In this document: one piece after another, positions 7,158-17,766 of the stretch
How the letters are laid out: each line of letters opens with the position of its first letter
Numbering within the stretch: position 1 is the stretch's first letter
NCBI GenBank assembly: GCA_003138795.1
Contig: PLHC01000089.1
Span: forward strand, 1 to 37,635
Direction of reading: 5' to 3'
From: Granulicella sp.
GTDB taxonomy: Bacteria; Acidobacteriota; Terriglobia; Terriglobales; Acidobacteriaceae
DNA: 37,635 nucleotides
Notes under the pieces: model-generated
The model's input: only the letters and a program-made list of their open reading frames with translations
Databases searched by the model: none
Told to the model about the DNA's origin: nothing
Program-made: the position numbers and the translations under genes

Positions 7158-10011
<2,854 letters not shown>

Positions 10012-10017
10012 GCCTCT

Positions 10018-10023
10018 ACTGTA
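10018..10023 (-). promoter_or_regulatory. -10 element TACAGT of the LytS-type kinase gene
   Basis: On the minus strand TACAGT ends 6 nt before GTG 10011, placing the transcription start at or next to the start codon. Confidence 0.45.
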
Positions 10024-10089
10024 CTCGTTTGAGAGCGCCGGATGGCGTTCGAGTTGATGCTATGAATCGTTGTGGGGGGGCGGCCAATC

Positions 10090-10095
10090 TATAAT
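10090..10095 (+). promoter_or_regulatory. consensus -10 TATAAT of ribA
   Basis: A perfect TATAAT ends 6 nt before ATG 10102 and no Shine-Dalgarno sequence fits, so the ribA message should be leaderless. The -35 is weak (TCGTTG at 17-bp spacing). Confidence 0.65.
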
Positions 10096-10101
10096 AGATA
10101 T

Positions 10102-10719
10102 ATGCCGTATAGCAGCGTTCGCAAGGTTGCCGGTGCAGACTTCCCTACGCGGTGGGGACACTTCCGCATTCTTGGCTTCGAGGGTGTGAGTGAGCCGGGG
10201 AATGCTTCGCTGAAGCACGTGGACAGCGCGGTTGCGCTGACGATGGGCGACCTGACGGCTGCGCCTCCGCTGGTGAGGATCCATTCACAGTGTTTGACGG
10301 GCGATGTGTTTCACTCGCTACGCTGCGACTGCCACGACCAGCTCCACCTGGCGCTGGGTCTGATTGCGAGTGAGGGTGCGGGGATTCTGCTGTATGAGGA
10401 GCAGGAAGGGCGCGGCATTGGGCTGATGGCCAAGCTGCGCGCGTATGAACTGCAGGATAAAGGCCGCGATACGGTCGAGGCGAACCTGGAGCTGGGATTT
10501 CGCGCGGATTATCGGGAGTTCGAGCTGCCGGCGGAGATTTTGAAGGCACTGAATATTCCGGCGGTGCGGCTGATCACGAATAATCCGGAGAAGGTTGCGG
10601 CGCTGGAGGATGCGGGGATTCGCGTCGTCGAGCGGGTTTCGGCGACGATTCCGGCTGAGCCGACGTTTGAGCGCTACCTCGAGACAAAGCGCGACAAGAT
10701 GGGGCACCTGGTCGGCTGA
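10102..10719 (+). CDS. ribA: GTP cyclohydrolase II (stand-alone RibA)
   Basis: A 205-aa enzyme opening the imidazole ring of GTP to start riboflavin synthesis. Zinc ligands are C64, C75 and C77 in QCLTGDVFHSLRCDC. The GTP site has YEEQEGRGIGL (98-108), the AY pair in KLRAYELQD and the conserved RLITNNPEK (156-164). It is a stand-alone GTP cyclohydrolase II rather than the common RibBA fusion; the DHBP synthase must be encoded elsewhere. ATG 10102 is chosen over a longer frame from 10072 because the family homology begins soon after it and a -10 box lies 6 nt upstream. The nitroreductase gene follows 54 nt downstream; as a flavoprotein it could benefit from shared expression. Confidence 0.95.
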   Translation: MPYSSVRKVAGADFPTRWGHFRILGFEGVSEPGNASLKHVDSAVALTMGDLTAAPPLVRIHSQCLTGDVFHSLRCDCHDQLHLALGLIASEGAGILLYEEQEGRGIGLMAKLRAYELQDKGRDTVEANLELGFRADYREFELPAEILKALNIPAVRLITNNPEKVAALEDAGIRVVERVSATIPAEPTFERYLETKRDKMGHLVG

Positions 10720-10773
10720 TTTGGCGCGGGCATCTTTGGGTTTTCAGCTGCATCCAACGGAGCGGGAGAAAGT

Positions 10774-11382
10774 ATGCCACAGAATCTGGAGACACTGAAG
10801 CACGGCCCCGCTGAGTCGGGCGTCGAAGACATCATCCTGAAGCGGTGGAGTCCGCGGTCGTATTCCGACAAACCTGTATCGAGTGCGGACCTGACGAAGA
10901 TTTTCACCGCTGCCGCATGGGCCGCGTCGAGCTATAACGAGCAGCCGTGGCGGTTTCTCGTGGGCCACAAGGGCGATGAGACGTACGCCAAAATTCTCGA
11001 TTCGCTGAATGAGTTCAACCAGGGGTGGGCAAAGTCTGCGCCGGTGCTGATCCTGACGGTGGGCAAGAAGACGTTCGCACAGAGCGGCCAGCCGAATGCG
11101 TATGCGCTGCACGATACGGGAGCAGCGTCAGCCAACTTCAGCATCGAAGCGACGGCGCTGGGGCTGCACACGCATGGTATGGGCGGGCTCGACCGGGACA
11201 AGGCTCGGGCGAACTTTAATATTCCCGAGGATTACGAGGTGGGGGCGGTATGGGCCCTGGGGTATCTTGGCGAGCCAACGGCGCTACCCGAGCAGTTACA
11301 GGAGATGGAGACGGCTCCACGGACGCGGAAGCCGCTCTCGGAGTTTGTCTTCAGCTCGTGGGACAAGGCCGCTAAGCTTTAG
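10774..11382 (+). CDS. nitroreductase-family FMN-dependent oxidoreductase
   Basis: A 202-aa nitroreductase-fold protein. FMN-binding marks are RWSPRSY (24-30) at the phosphate site and AASSYNEQPWRF (50-61), the family's S-x-x-N-x-Q-P-W-R block. Later GLHTHGMGGLD and GAVWALGYLGEP fit the second flavin-contact region. Such enzymes use NAD(P)H to reduce nitroaromatics, quinones or other acceptors in the cytoplasm; the natural substrate is not predictable. The start ATG 10774 has a purine-rich GGGAGAAAG just upstream. The gene follows ribA on the same strand and its last 11 bases overlap the 3' end of the convergent DinB-fold gene. Confidence 0.9.
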   Translation: MPQNLETLKHGPAESGVEDIILKRWSPRSYSDKPVSSADLTKIFTAAAWAASSYNEQPWRFLVGHKGDETYAKILDSLNEFNQGWAKSAPVLILTVGKKTFAQSGQPNAYALHDTGAASANFSIEATALGLHTHGMGGLDRDKARANFNIPEDYEVGAVWALGYLGEPTALPEQLQEMETAPRTRKPLSEFVFSSWDKAAKL

Positions 11383-11920
11383 GCTCGAGCGTAACGACAG
11401 GCTGAAGCGCAACGACGACCTTGGCGGTGGTGACCACCTGGCCAACGTGGCGCTGGGTGTGGTCGGCGCAGTGGATGAGCAGACCAGCGACGCTGGTCGG
11501 TAGTTGCTTGCGGCCGATACCGCGGGGGTCGGCGAAGTGTTCTGGCGGGATGGCAACGATGCGGCTGTTTGCTTGTCGCAGGCCCTGGCTGAACTCCGCT
11601 CGGACATCGGCAGCCGAGCCGGGGTCCATCTCCGTCTTCAGGGCTGCGAGTTGCGCTTCGGAGAGTTGGCCACCTTCTGCGTAGGTGAGCAGGCGGTCCA
11701 GCGTGCGGACCATGTGGCGAAGATGGAATGCGATTGGAGGAAGGCCTGCAGGGCGAGCGAAGAGCTGCTCATCGGTGAGGCCATCGCTCCAGCGGGTCAC
11801 GTCTTCCGCAGCGAGTTCCAGTGCGTGCAGCACGGCGCGACGGACGGGATCGATCTTGGTAAGAGTGCCGCGGAGCCACGGTTCGGACTTAGGCGGGGTC
11901 ATTGTTTTTGTTTCGCTCAT
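11372..11920 (-). CDS. DinB-fold (DinB_2-type) protein
   Basis: A 182-aa four-helix-bundle protein of the DinB/YfiT superfamily. The metal-site histidines are visible in FHLRHMVRTLDRLL (H66, H69) and HCADHTQRHVGQ (H150, H154, H158). Family members bind nickel or zinc and some act as thiol transferases (mycothiol or bacillithiol dependent); in Acidobacteria many are uncharacterised and associated only loosely with stress. A TTG at 11932 in frame would add four residues; ATG 11920 is preferred. It is tail-to-tail with the nitroreductase, overlapping by 11 bp. About 270 bases upstream up to 12190 hold no gene. Confidence 0.85.
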   Translation of the reverse strand: MSETKTMTPPKSEPWLRGTLTKIDPVRRAVLHALELAAEDVTRWSDGLTDEQLFARPAGLPPIAFHLRHMVRTLDRLLTYAEGGQLSEAQLAALKTEMDPGSAADVRAEFSQGLRQANSRIVAIPPEHFADPRGIGRKQLPTSVAGLLIHCADHTQRHVGQVVTTAKVVVALQPVVTLEPKA

Positions 11921-12190
11921 CAAAATTCCCAATCCCTTCTTTGCGCGGAACGCGCGAACGACTTACGCTACACTTCGATGCTGGCCGTCGACTGCGAGAT
12001 TCATTGGCGACACCGATCGGGGGGCCAGCGGACGGGCCAACAGCAGGCCGGCAGCTAAGGCTGGGGTGCAAACCTTAAGCGAATGTTAAAGCTGACAGCC
12101 ACCCACGCCGGTTGAAGAACCGGCCGTGAAGCTCACCTGCGCGAACTCCACTCCCTGGGTGGCCATTGCATCTCCGTTCTGGGTTGGGGT
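11921..12190. other. non-coding gap between DinB-fold gene and P-loop kinase
   Basis: No convincing gene. A small hairpin (12107-12113 pairing with 12118-12124, loop GAAG) lies past the kinase gene's stop but lacks a T-run, so it is at best a weak terminator for the minus strand. Confidence 0.5.
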
Positions 12191-13117
12191 CTATCCCTCG
12201 ACTGCGGCCTCGGGTGCGTTCTCCGCGCCATGCTCGGGCCCGGCGACTACGTTGGACGTGGGGGCGGCGCCCTTCACACGAACGACGGTGATCTTGTCGA
12301 AGCCCTCCTTGAAGGCGGGTGGACGCAGGCGCTCTGCCATCTTGTGCATCACCTCATCGGTCACCTGGCGATCGCGCTTGGAGTTGCGCTCGAGGCACAC
12401 GGCGAGCGGTACGTCGAAGAAGACGGCCTGGACCTCGTAGCCGAAGCTCTTGGCCATCTTGATCCACTGGCGGCGCTCGTGCGGGCTGAGGTTGGTGGCG
12501 TCGACGTAGTTCCACGGCATCTTGGCGATCAGGCGCGCGCGCAGGAGGCTGCGGAGAGTGCTGAAGACGAGGCCCTGGTAGCGCTGCTCGGTGATGTCGT
12601 CGAACAGGATGTTACGCAGCATGTCACTGGAGAGCGGAGTGACGCCGCGGCGCTTGTACCAAGTGGTCTTGCCGGAGCCGGGGAGACCGATGGTGAGCAC
12701 GACGTAGCCGCGGGGCGACTTGTTGGAGACGGCCTCGGGACCAGCGGGCGGGGTCGCAAGCGACTCCGGCTGGGTCTCGTGGACGAGCTGGGCCTCCGAG
12801 GGTCTGGATTCCGAGGGCTCGGCCTCCTGGTGCTTGGGTTCCGCAGCCGGAGGTTCCGGCTGATGGGGCCGCAGGTGCCGGGTGGATGGGGTTTCGTCGG
12901 AGCCTTCGGTTGCGGCCCTGTCGACGATCTCGGCACGGGACAGAACCTCGGGAGGTGCGAGGGTTTGGGTTACGGGTAAAGGCTCGGGGTAGGTGGGGCG
13001 CAGAGGGGCGGGTTGGTTCGCAGGAATCTCCTGTCCAATCTTGCCCGTGGACTCCGATTCATTCGGACCACGCTTAGAACGTCTTCTCATGAGTGTCTCG
13101 CGCAACCAGTCGCGCAT
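12191..13117 (-). CDS. P-loop AAA_33 / polynucleotide-kinase-like protein with disordered N-terminus
   Basis: A 308-aa protein. Residues 20-135 are rich in Pro, Glu, Ser and Gln and look disordered. A kinase domain follows, with Walker A IGLPGSGKTT (143-152), then LSSDMLRNILF (the substrate-side S-S-D block of zeta-toxin/T4 PNK-like kinases), YVDATNLSPHERRQWI and VFFDVPLAVCLERNSKRDRQV (an Arg-rich lid). Proteins of this fold phosphorylate polynucleotide 5' ends, tRNA or small metabolites; the substrate is unknown. Start choice is uncertain: ATG 13117 (MRDWLRETL) or ATG 13090 (MRRRSKRG). The open frame from 13237 runs into the gapA promoter region and is not credible. It is divergent from gapA. 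Confidence 0.8.
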   Translation of the reverse strand: MRDWLRETLMRRRSKRGPNESESTGKIGQEIPANQPAPLRPTYPEPLPVTQTLAPPEVLSRAEIVDRAATEGSDETPSTRHLRPHQPEPPAAEPKHQEAEPSESRPSEAQLVHETQPESLATPPAGPEAVSNKSPRGYVVLTIGLPGSGKTTWYKRRGVTPLSSDMLRNILFDDITEQRYQGLVFSTLRSLLRARLIAKMPWNYVDATNLSPHERRQWIKMAKSFGYEVQAVFFDVPLAVCLERNSKRDRQVTDEVMHKMAERLRPPAFKEGFDKITVVRVKGAAPTSNVVAGPEHGAENAPEAAVEG

Positions 13118-13256
13118 AAGTGGTTTGTAACACAGTACTTCCCTCTGCCGCAAAAATGGTGCACCAGCGCGGGTACGCGAATTTGTGTAAAAGCCGCGTT
13201 TGCCGCCACTTGCCTGCTTTGATAGCCTGAATGACATTTAGGAGATACGCGCGAAT

Positions 13257-14261
13257 ATGTCAGTCAAGGTAGGTATCAACGGCTTCGGCCGCATCGGTCG
13301 CAATGTTTTTCGTACGGCGCTGGACAATCCGGAGATCGAATTTGTAGCCGTGAACGACCTCACGACACCGGCAACACTAGCGCATTTGCTGAAGTATGAC
13401 TCGATTCTGGGGAACCTGAAACACAAGATTTCGGCGACAGAGAACTCGATTGTCATCGACGGCAAGTCCATCCGGGTCTTTGCGGAGCGCGACCCGGCAA
13501 AGCTGGATTGGGCGTCGGTTGGAGCGGAGATTGTGGTCGAGTCGACCGGCTTCTTCACCGATGCGACCAAGGCCAAGGCGCATCTGGGTTCGACCGTGAA
13601 GAAGGTGATTATCTCTGCGCCAGCGTCGCATGAGGACCTTACCGTGGTGCTGGGCGTCAATGACGACAAGTACGATCCGGCGGCGCACCACGTGATCTCG
13701 AATGCGAGCTGCACGACGAACTGCCTGGCGCCGGTGGTGAAGGTGCTGAACGATACGTTTGGGATTGCGTCGGGCATCATGACGACGATCCACAGCTATA
13801 CGAACGACCAGGTGATCCTGGATACGCCACATAAGGACCTGCGCCGCGCGCGTGCTGCTGCGCTGAACATGATTCCCAGCTCAACCGGCGCGGCGAAGGC
13901 GCTGAGGCTGGTGATTCCGGCCATGGACGGCAAGCTGGATGGGTTTGCGATCCGCGTGCCGACACCGAATGTGTCACTGGTTGACCTGACGTTCGTTGCG
14001 GAGAAGCCAATCGACGCGAAGAGCGTGAACGCTGCGCTGAAGGCGGCGAGCGAGGGCGCGCTGAAGGGAATTCTCGGGTACACCGATGAGGAGCTGGTTT
14101 CGACTGACTTCCGCGGGAATTCGCTCTCAAGCATCGTCGATAGCAAACTGACCAAGGTAGTCAAGAACACCGGCAAGGTCATCAGCTGGTACGACAACGA
14201 GTGGGGCTATTCGAGCCGCGTGAAGGATCTGATCTTGTTCCTGGTGAAGAAGGGGCTGTAG
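13257..14261 (+). CDS. gapA: type I glyceraldehyde-3-phosphate dehydrogenase
   Basis: A 334-aa enzyme oxidising glyceraldehyde 3-phosphate to 1,3-bisphosphoglycerate. It has the Rossmann motif VGINGFGRIGRNVFR, nucleotide-specificity segment NDLTTPATLAHLLKYDS, the catalytic C152 in SNASCTTNCLAP, base H179 in TTIHSYTNDQ, and the C-terminal YDNEWGYSSRV. The Asp at position 33 together with Leu34 favours NAD over NADP. Start ATG 13257 has TAGGAGAT about 11 nt upstream. A strong hairpin (14282-14318) follows the stop, separating it from the convergent membrane protein. pgk and tpiA follow within 3 kb on the same strand but with other genes between, so they are not one simple operon. Confidence 0.98.
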   Translation: MSVKVGINGFGRIGRNVFRTALDNPEIEFVAVNDLTTPATLAHLLKYDSILGNLKHKISATENSIVIDGKSIRVFAERDPAKLDWASVGAEIVVESTGFFTDATKAKAHLGSTVKKVIISAPASHEDLTVVLGVNDDKYDPAAHHVISNASCTTNCLAPVVKVLNDTFGIASGIMTTIHSYTNDQVILDTPHKDLRRARAAALNMIPSSTGAAKALRLVIPAMDGKLDGFAIRVPTPNVSLVDLTFVAEKPIDAKSVNAALKAASEGALKGILGYTDEELVSTDFRGNSLSSIVDSKLTKVVKNTGKVISWYDNEWGYSSRVKDLILFLVKKGL

Positions 14262-14281
14262 GCTCTCACGATTGTTCGAAT

Positions 14282-14318
14282 AAGATGGCCCGCTCTCTTT
14301 CAGAGAGCGGGCCATCTT
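14282..14318. terminator. bidirectional terminator between gapA and DUF6629-like gene
   Basis: A perfect 17-bp inverted repeat (14282-14298 with 14302-14318) has a 3-base loop and sits between the two convergent stops. It has no long T-run on the plus strand, but stem strength and position support termination from both sides. Confidence 0.8.
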
Positions 14319-14325
14319 CGTGCTG

Positions 14326-14988
14326 TCAGATCGCTTCCACGTATTTGAAGGGCCGGATGCCGGCGCTCTTCCAGAAGTAGACCAGAATGATGATGCTCGC
14401 GATCGCTGCGTAGGCGCACCAGAGCGAGGTGAAGGCGTAGCGCTTTACGGCCATCACCGCGAGCAGGATCGTCAGGTTTGCCGCGCCGAAGAGGACCATG
14501 TCCTTGACCTTGGAGAAGAAGAGCGAGCCGCAGGTCGCGATCACGTAGAGGATTGCGAGGGTGGTGTTGTTCGTCGCCGTGTTGATGTAGACGATGCTGT
14601 TGCCTCTGACGGAGATCTGGAGCGGGTACGCGATCAGCGCCCAGATCATGTAGAGCGACGTTCCTGTGCCAATGATGACGAACGGCAGCATGCGGCGGCG
14701 GTTCTTCAGACTCGCTTCAAAGAGCATCACGCTCAGCGGCAGGAGAAACGGCAGCAGGCCCTGGGCGTAGAGCACGAAAGCTGCGCCCATGTCCTGGGTC
14801 ACCCTCGGCGACAGATAGCCGTCGAGGCCGAGCCAGACGAAGCCCTCGATGAACTGGTGGATGGCGAAGATCGTCGGCAGCGAGGCGAAGAGCAGCTCGC
14901 GAGGGTGTTTGACCTTGGTGAGTGTCATGACGCCGACGGTCGCCAGCACGCCGCTACCCACGAAGTTCGTTGTTGCGGAAAAGCACAT
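14326..14988 (-). CDS. DUF6629-like multipass membrane protein
   Basis: A 220-aa integral membrane protein starting MCFSATTNFVGSGVLATVGV, the N-terminal signature (MCFSAxxSF) of an uncharacterised membrane family I associate with DUF6629. Seven hydrophobic segments can be counted over the length, with a conserved-looking HQFIEGFVWLG in the second. The C-terminus ends VYFWKSAGIRPFKYVEAI. The upstream open frame to 15105 has no membrane or family features, so ATG 14988 is taken as the start. A TATGAT-like box in the shared upstream region lies about 30 nt before it. It is divergent from the RidA-family gene. Function unknown. Confidence 0.8.
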   Translation of the reverse strand: MCFSATTNFVGSGVLATVGVMTLTKVKHPRELLFASLPTIFAIHQFIEGFVWLGLDGYLSPRVTQDMGAAFVLYAQGLLPFLLPLSVMLFEASLKNRRRMLPFVIIGTGTSLYMIWALIAYPLQISVRGNSIVYINTATNNTTLAILYVIATCGSLFFSKVKDMVLFGAANLTILLAVMAVKRYAFTSLWCAYAAIASIIILVYFWKSAGIRPFKYVEAI

Positions 14989-15053
14989 CTTCGTCAGGCC
15001 CTCTGAGTTCTGGCGATCATATCGCAGATGAGAGGCGGTGTGGTTTCTCCAGT

Positions 15054-15059
15054 TATGAT
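15054..15059 (+). promoter_or_regulatory. -10 element TATGAT of the RidA-family gene
   Basis: TATGAT ends 6 nt before ATG 15066 with no Shine-Dalgarno sequence, so a leaderless message is predicted. Confidence 0.55.
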
Positions 15060-15065
15060 GCAGAC

Positions 15066-15446
15066 ATGAGCTCAAATCCCACTCGCAAGAACATCGCTGG
15101 CACATCCCCTTACGAGCCGATCATCGGCTTCTCGCGCGCAGTGCGCATCGGCAACGTGGTGCATGTCTCGGGCTCTGGGCCGGTGGGTGCTGAGGAGCTG
15201 TCGGCGGCCGAGCAGACACGCGCTGCTCTGCGGATTATCGAAGCCGCGCTGACGCAGGCTGGCGCGAGCTTTGAGCACGTCGTCCGCACGCGCATGTTTC
15301 TGGCCCATGCTGAAGACTGGGAAGAGGTCGGTCGCGCGCATGGTGAGGTCTTCGGAGCCATCAGGCCAGCGACCACGATGGTCGTCGCCGCGTTGCTGAA
15401 TCCCAAGTGGCGCGTCGAGATTGAGGCCGAGGCCGTTCTGCCCTAG
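15066..15446 (+). CDS. RidA/YjgF-family protein
   Basis: A 126-aa Rid-superfamily protein. It has the N-terminal SPYEPIIGFSRAVRIGNVVHVSG, the LRIIEAALTQAGASFEHVVRTRMFLA core, and the end RPATTMVVAALLNPKWRVEIEAEAV. R103 (in AIRPATTMV) corresponds to the substrate-carboxylate Arg of active RidA deaminases; the Glu after the Rid C-terminal VEIEAEA is also kept. Active members hydrolyse reactive 2-aminoacrylate and other imines, though this sequence (with EDWEEVGRAHGEVFG) looks like a divergent Rid subgroup and may differ in substrate. The start is fixed by a -10 box 6 nt upstream. An ALDH relic follows immediately, in the same frame after the stop. Confidence 0.88.
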   Translation: MSSNPTRKNIAGTSPYEPIIGFSRAVRIGNVVHVSGSGPVGAEELSAAEQTRAALRIIEAALTQAGASFEHVVRTRMFLAHAEDWEEVGRAHGEVFGAIRPATTMVVAALLNPKWRVEIEAEAVLP

Positions 15447-15458
15447 ATCGCCCCCCCT

Positions 15459-15575
15459 GCTTCCTACGCAGCGCTGCCGTTCGGCGGATACAAGCAGTCG
15501 GGCTGGGGCCGCAAGATGGGCGCCGAGGTGTTGAACAACTACACCGAGATGAAGGCCGTCACGATCAGGTTGCAG
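15459..15575 (+). pseudogene. C-terminal relic of an aldehyde dehydrogenase
   Basis: From 15459 the frame reads [19 protein letters not shown], then [18 protein letters not shown]. This is the unmistakable C-terminal block of NAD(P)-dependent aldehyde dehydrogenases (PFGGxKxSGxGRE...NYTExK). Only the last 38 or so of about 490 codons remain; there is no start, NAD site or catalytic Cys, and the normal stop is lost (the frame runs on to 15698). The relic begins 12 nt after the RidA stop in the same frame and ends before the pgk promoter, so the rest of the gene was deleted. Confidence 0.85.
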
Positions 15576-15661
15576 GCTTTTTCCACATTGGCCCATCTGG
15601 ATTGCGAGCAGATTTGCAGAGCGGATGTGGTCTCCGCTGTCCAATCGTTGAGTTTGTCGTT

Positions 15662-15667
15662 TATCCT
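15662..15667 (+). promoter_or_regulatory. -10 element TATCCT of pgk
   Basis: TATCCT ends 8 nt before ATG 15676. No Shine-Dalgarno sequence is seen, suggesting a near-leaderless mRNA. Confidence 0.45.
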
Positions 15668-15675
15668 TGCTGGCA

Positions 15676-16887
15676 ATGTCCAAGCTATCAATTCGTGACC
15701 TCGATCTCACCGGCAAGTGTGTATTCATTCGCGTCGACTTCAACGTGCCTCTCTCCAAAGAGGGCATTATTACGGACGACACGCGCATCCGCGAGACCAT
15801 TCCAACCATTGAATATGCGCTGCGCCGCAAGGCACGCGTGATCCTCGCTGCACATCTGGGCAGGCCGAACGGCAAGAACGTGGACTCGATGAGCCTGCGG
15901 CCGGTGGTGGCGCGGTTGCGCACGCTGCTGGACGGTGCCCTCGACGCAGATGAGAACGTCGCCTTCGCGCCGGACTGCGTGGGACCGGTCGCGCAGGAGA
16001 TGGCCAGAAACCTGGAGCCCGGCCAGACGCTATTGCTGGAGAACCTGCGCTTTCATGCGGGAGAAGAGGCGAATGATCCGGCCTTTGCAATGGCACTCGC
16101 CAGCCTCTGCGATGTGTACGTGGACGACGCGTTTGGAGCGGCTCACCGGGCGCATGCGTCGAACGAGGGGATTACGCATTTTGTGGCGCAGTCGGCTGCC
16201 GGGCTGCTGATGGAGAAGGAGCTGAACTACCTGGGCAAGGCGCTGACGGAGCCGTTCCGGCCGTTTGTGGCGATCATCGGCGGGGCCAAGGTGTCGGACA
16301 AGATTGAGGTCATTAATGCCCTGCTCGAGAAGGTGGACTCGCTGCTGATCGGCGGCGGGATGACGTATACGTTTCTGAATGCGAAGGGGCAGACGACGGG
16401 CAAGTCGCTGGTGGAGACGGACAAGATTGAGGTGGCGAAGGCGGCGCTCAAGAAGGCCGAGGCGCGGGGCGTGAAGTTTCTGCTGCCGGTGGACCATGTG
16501 CTGGCCGACAAGTTTGCCGCCGATGCGCGGACACAGGTGTTCAGCGGCGATGGGCCGTTCCCTGCCGAGTGGATGGCGTTGGATATCGGTCCGGAGACGA
16601 TCAAGCTTTTTTCGGCAGAGATCGCAGACGCCGCGACGATTGTGTGGAATGGCCCCATGGGTGTGGCGGAGTTCCCAGCGTTTGCCAAAGGCACGAATGC
16701 GATTGCGCGCGCGCTGGCGAAGAACGAGGATGCGATTACGATTGTGGGTGGTGGCGACTCGGTTGCGGCGCTGCACAACTCGGGCGTCGCGGACAAGATC
16801 ACGCACATCTCAACAGGCGGTGGTGCAAGCCTGGAGTTTCTTGAGGGTAAAATTCTGCCGGGGGTTGCGGCCCTAACGGACAAGTAG
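15676..16887 (+). CDS. pgk: phosphoglycerate kinase
   Basis: A 403-aa monomeric enzyme transferring phosphate from 1,3-bisphosphoglycerate to ADP. The N-domain has [15 protein letters not shown] and [10 protein letters not shown], with [16 protein letters not shown] and [12 protein letters not shown]. The C-domain has [14 protein letters not shown], the nucleotide-site [17 protein letters not shown], and the hinge/catalytic [12 protein letters not shown] followed by [18 protein letters not shown] 15676 is chosen because [11 protein letters not shown] matches the family start; a TTG three codons earlier is also open. tpiA follows 78 nt downstream with its own Shine-Dalgarno and is likely co-transcribed. 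Confidence 0.98.
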   Translation: MSKLSIRDLDLTGKCVFIRVDFNVPLSKEGIITDDTRIRETIPTIEYALRRKARVILAAHLGRPNGKNVDSMSLRPVVARLRTLLDGALDADENVAFAPDCVGPVAQEMARNLEPGQTLLLENLRFHAGEEANDPAFAMALASLCDVYVDDAFGAAHRAHASNEGITHFVAQSAAGLLMEKELNYLGKALTEPFRPFVAIIGGAKVSDKIEVINALLEKVDSLLIGGGMTYTFLNAKGQTTGKSLVETDKIEVAKAALKKAEARGVKFLLPVDHVLADKFAADARTQVFSGDGPFPAEWMALDIGPETIKLFSAEIADAATIVWNGPMGVAEFPAFAKGTNAIARALAKNEDAITIVGGGDSVAALHNSGVADKITHISTGGGASLEFLEGKILPGVAALTDK

Positions 16888-16965
16888 TGTGCGATAGGCG
16901 TGCAGGCCTCTTGCCATACTGCGCGCTGCACTCGTACTGTCCACTAAACCTCAAACAGGAGCACT

Positions 16966-17718
16966 ATGCGGAAACCCGTTATCGCCGGCAACTGGAAGAT
17001 GTACAAAACCCCAAAGGAGTCGCTCGCCTTTCTCGACGCATTCTTGCCGCTGGTCGAGGGACATGACCGGGATGAGATTATTCTGTTTCCTACGATGAGC
17101 TCGCTGGCGTATGTCATCGAGGCGACCATCGGCACCAACGTCCGGGCCGGTGCGCAGAATATGCACTGGCTGAATGAGGGCCCGTATACGGGGCAGACAT
17201 CGCCGACAATGCTGGTGTCGATCGGTTGCAGGCATGTGTTGCTGGGGCACTCGGAGCCGCGACTCTACTTCAACGAGACGTATGAGCGCGTGAACCTGAA
17301 GCTGAAGGCGGCGATCAACCATGGGATTACGCCGATCGTGTGTGTCGGCGAGCTGCTGGCGGAGCGCGAGGACCTGAGGACGGAAGAGACGCTGCGGAGC
17401 CAGGTGCGGGCGGCGCTGCGAAACATTTCGGCCAGCGAGGCTAGGCGGCTGGTGATTGCGTATGAACCGATCTGGGCGATCGGGACGGGGTCAACGGCCA
17501 GCCCGGAGGTTGCCGCGCAGGCGCACGCGATCATTCGCCACGAGCTGAGCCACTGCTGCGGCCCGCAGACGGCCGCGAATACGCGGATTCTGTATGGTGG
17601 GTCGGTGAAGCCGGAGAATATCGGGGAACTGATGGCGCAGGAAGAGATCGATGGCGCGCTGGTCGGGGGCGCAAGCCTGGTTCCGACTACGTTCGCGGAT
17701 ATCGTCAACTATGTGTAG
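16966..17718 (+). CDS. tpiA: triosephosphate isomerase
   Basis: A 250-aa TIM-barrel enzyme interconverting dihydroxyacetone phosphate and glyceraldehyde 3-phosphate. Active-site residues are N9 and K11 (GNWKM), H95 (LLGHSE) and E167 (AYEPIWAIGTG), with the phosphate loop LYGGSVKPENI and GALVGGAS. Two positions normally invariant are changed: the TGE of loop 3 is TGQ (Q77) and the GHSERR motif is GHSEPR (P98). These are the two partners of the known E77-R98 contact, so they changed together. All catalytic residues remain, so activity is expected. The start has a Shine-Dalgarno AGGAG 6 nt upstream. It lies 78 nt after pgk; lepB converges on it. Confidence 0.96.
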   Translation: MRKPVIAGNWKMYKTPKESLAFLDAFLPLVEGHDRDEIILFPTMSSLAYVIEATIGTNVRAGAQNMHWLNEGPYTGQTSPTMLVSIGCRHVLLGHSEPRLYFNETYERVNLKLKAAINHGITPIVCVGELLAEREDLRTEETLRSQVRAALRNISASEARRLVIAYEPIWAIGTGSTASPEVAAQAHAIIRHELSHCCGPQTAANTRILYGGSVKPENIGELMAQEEIDGALVGGASLVPTTFADIVNYV

Positions 17719-17766
17719 ACGCGCAGCTAAGGCACGAAAGCGCGCTGGCGCAGGCACAACATCGAG

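Noticed and set aside
12107-12124. 7-bp hairpin downstream of the P-loop kinase as terminator
   Set aside because: Short stem and no T-run on either strand; kept only as a remark.
14989-15105. N-terminal extension of the DUF6629-like protein
   Set aside because: It would overlap the RidA-family start and lacks any hydrophobic or conserved part; MCFSA is the family start.
15444-15698. RidA-ALDH fusion by read-through
   Set aside because: The RidA protein is full length at its TAG and only an ALDH tail follows; a relic explains it better than recoding.
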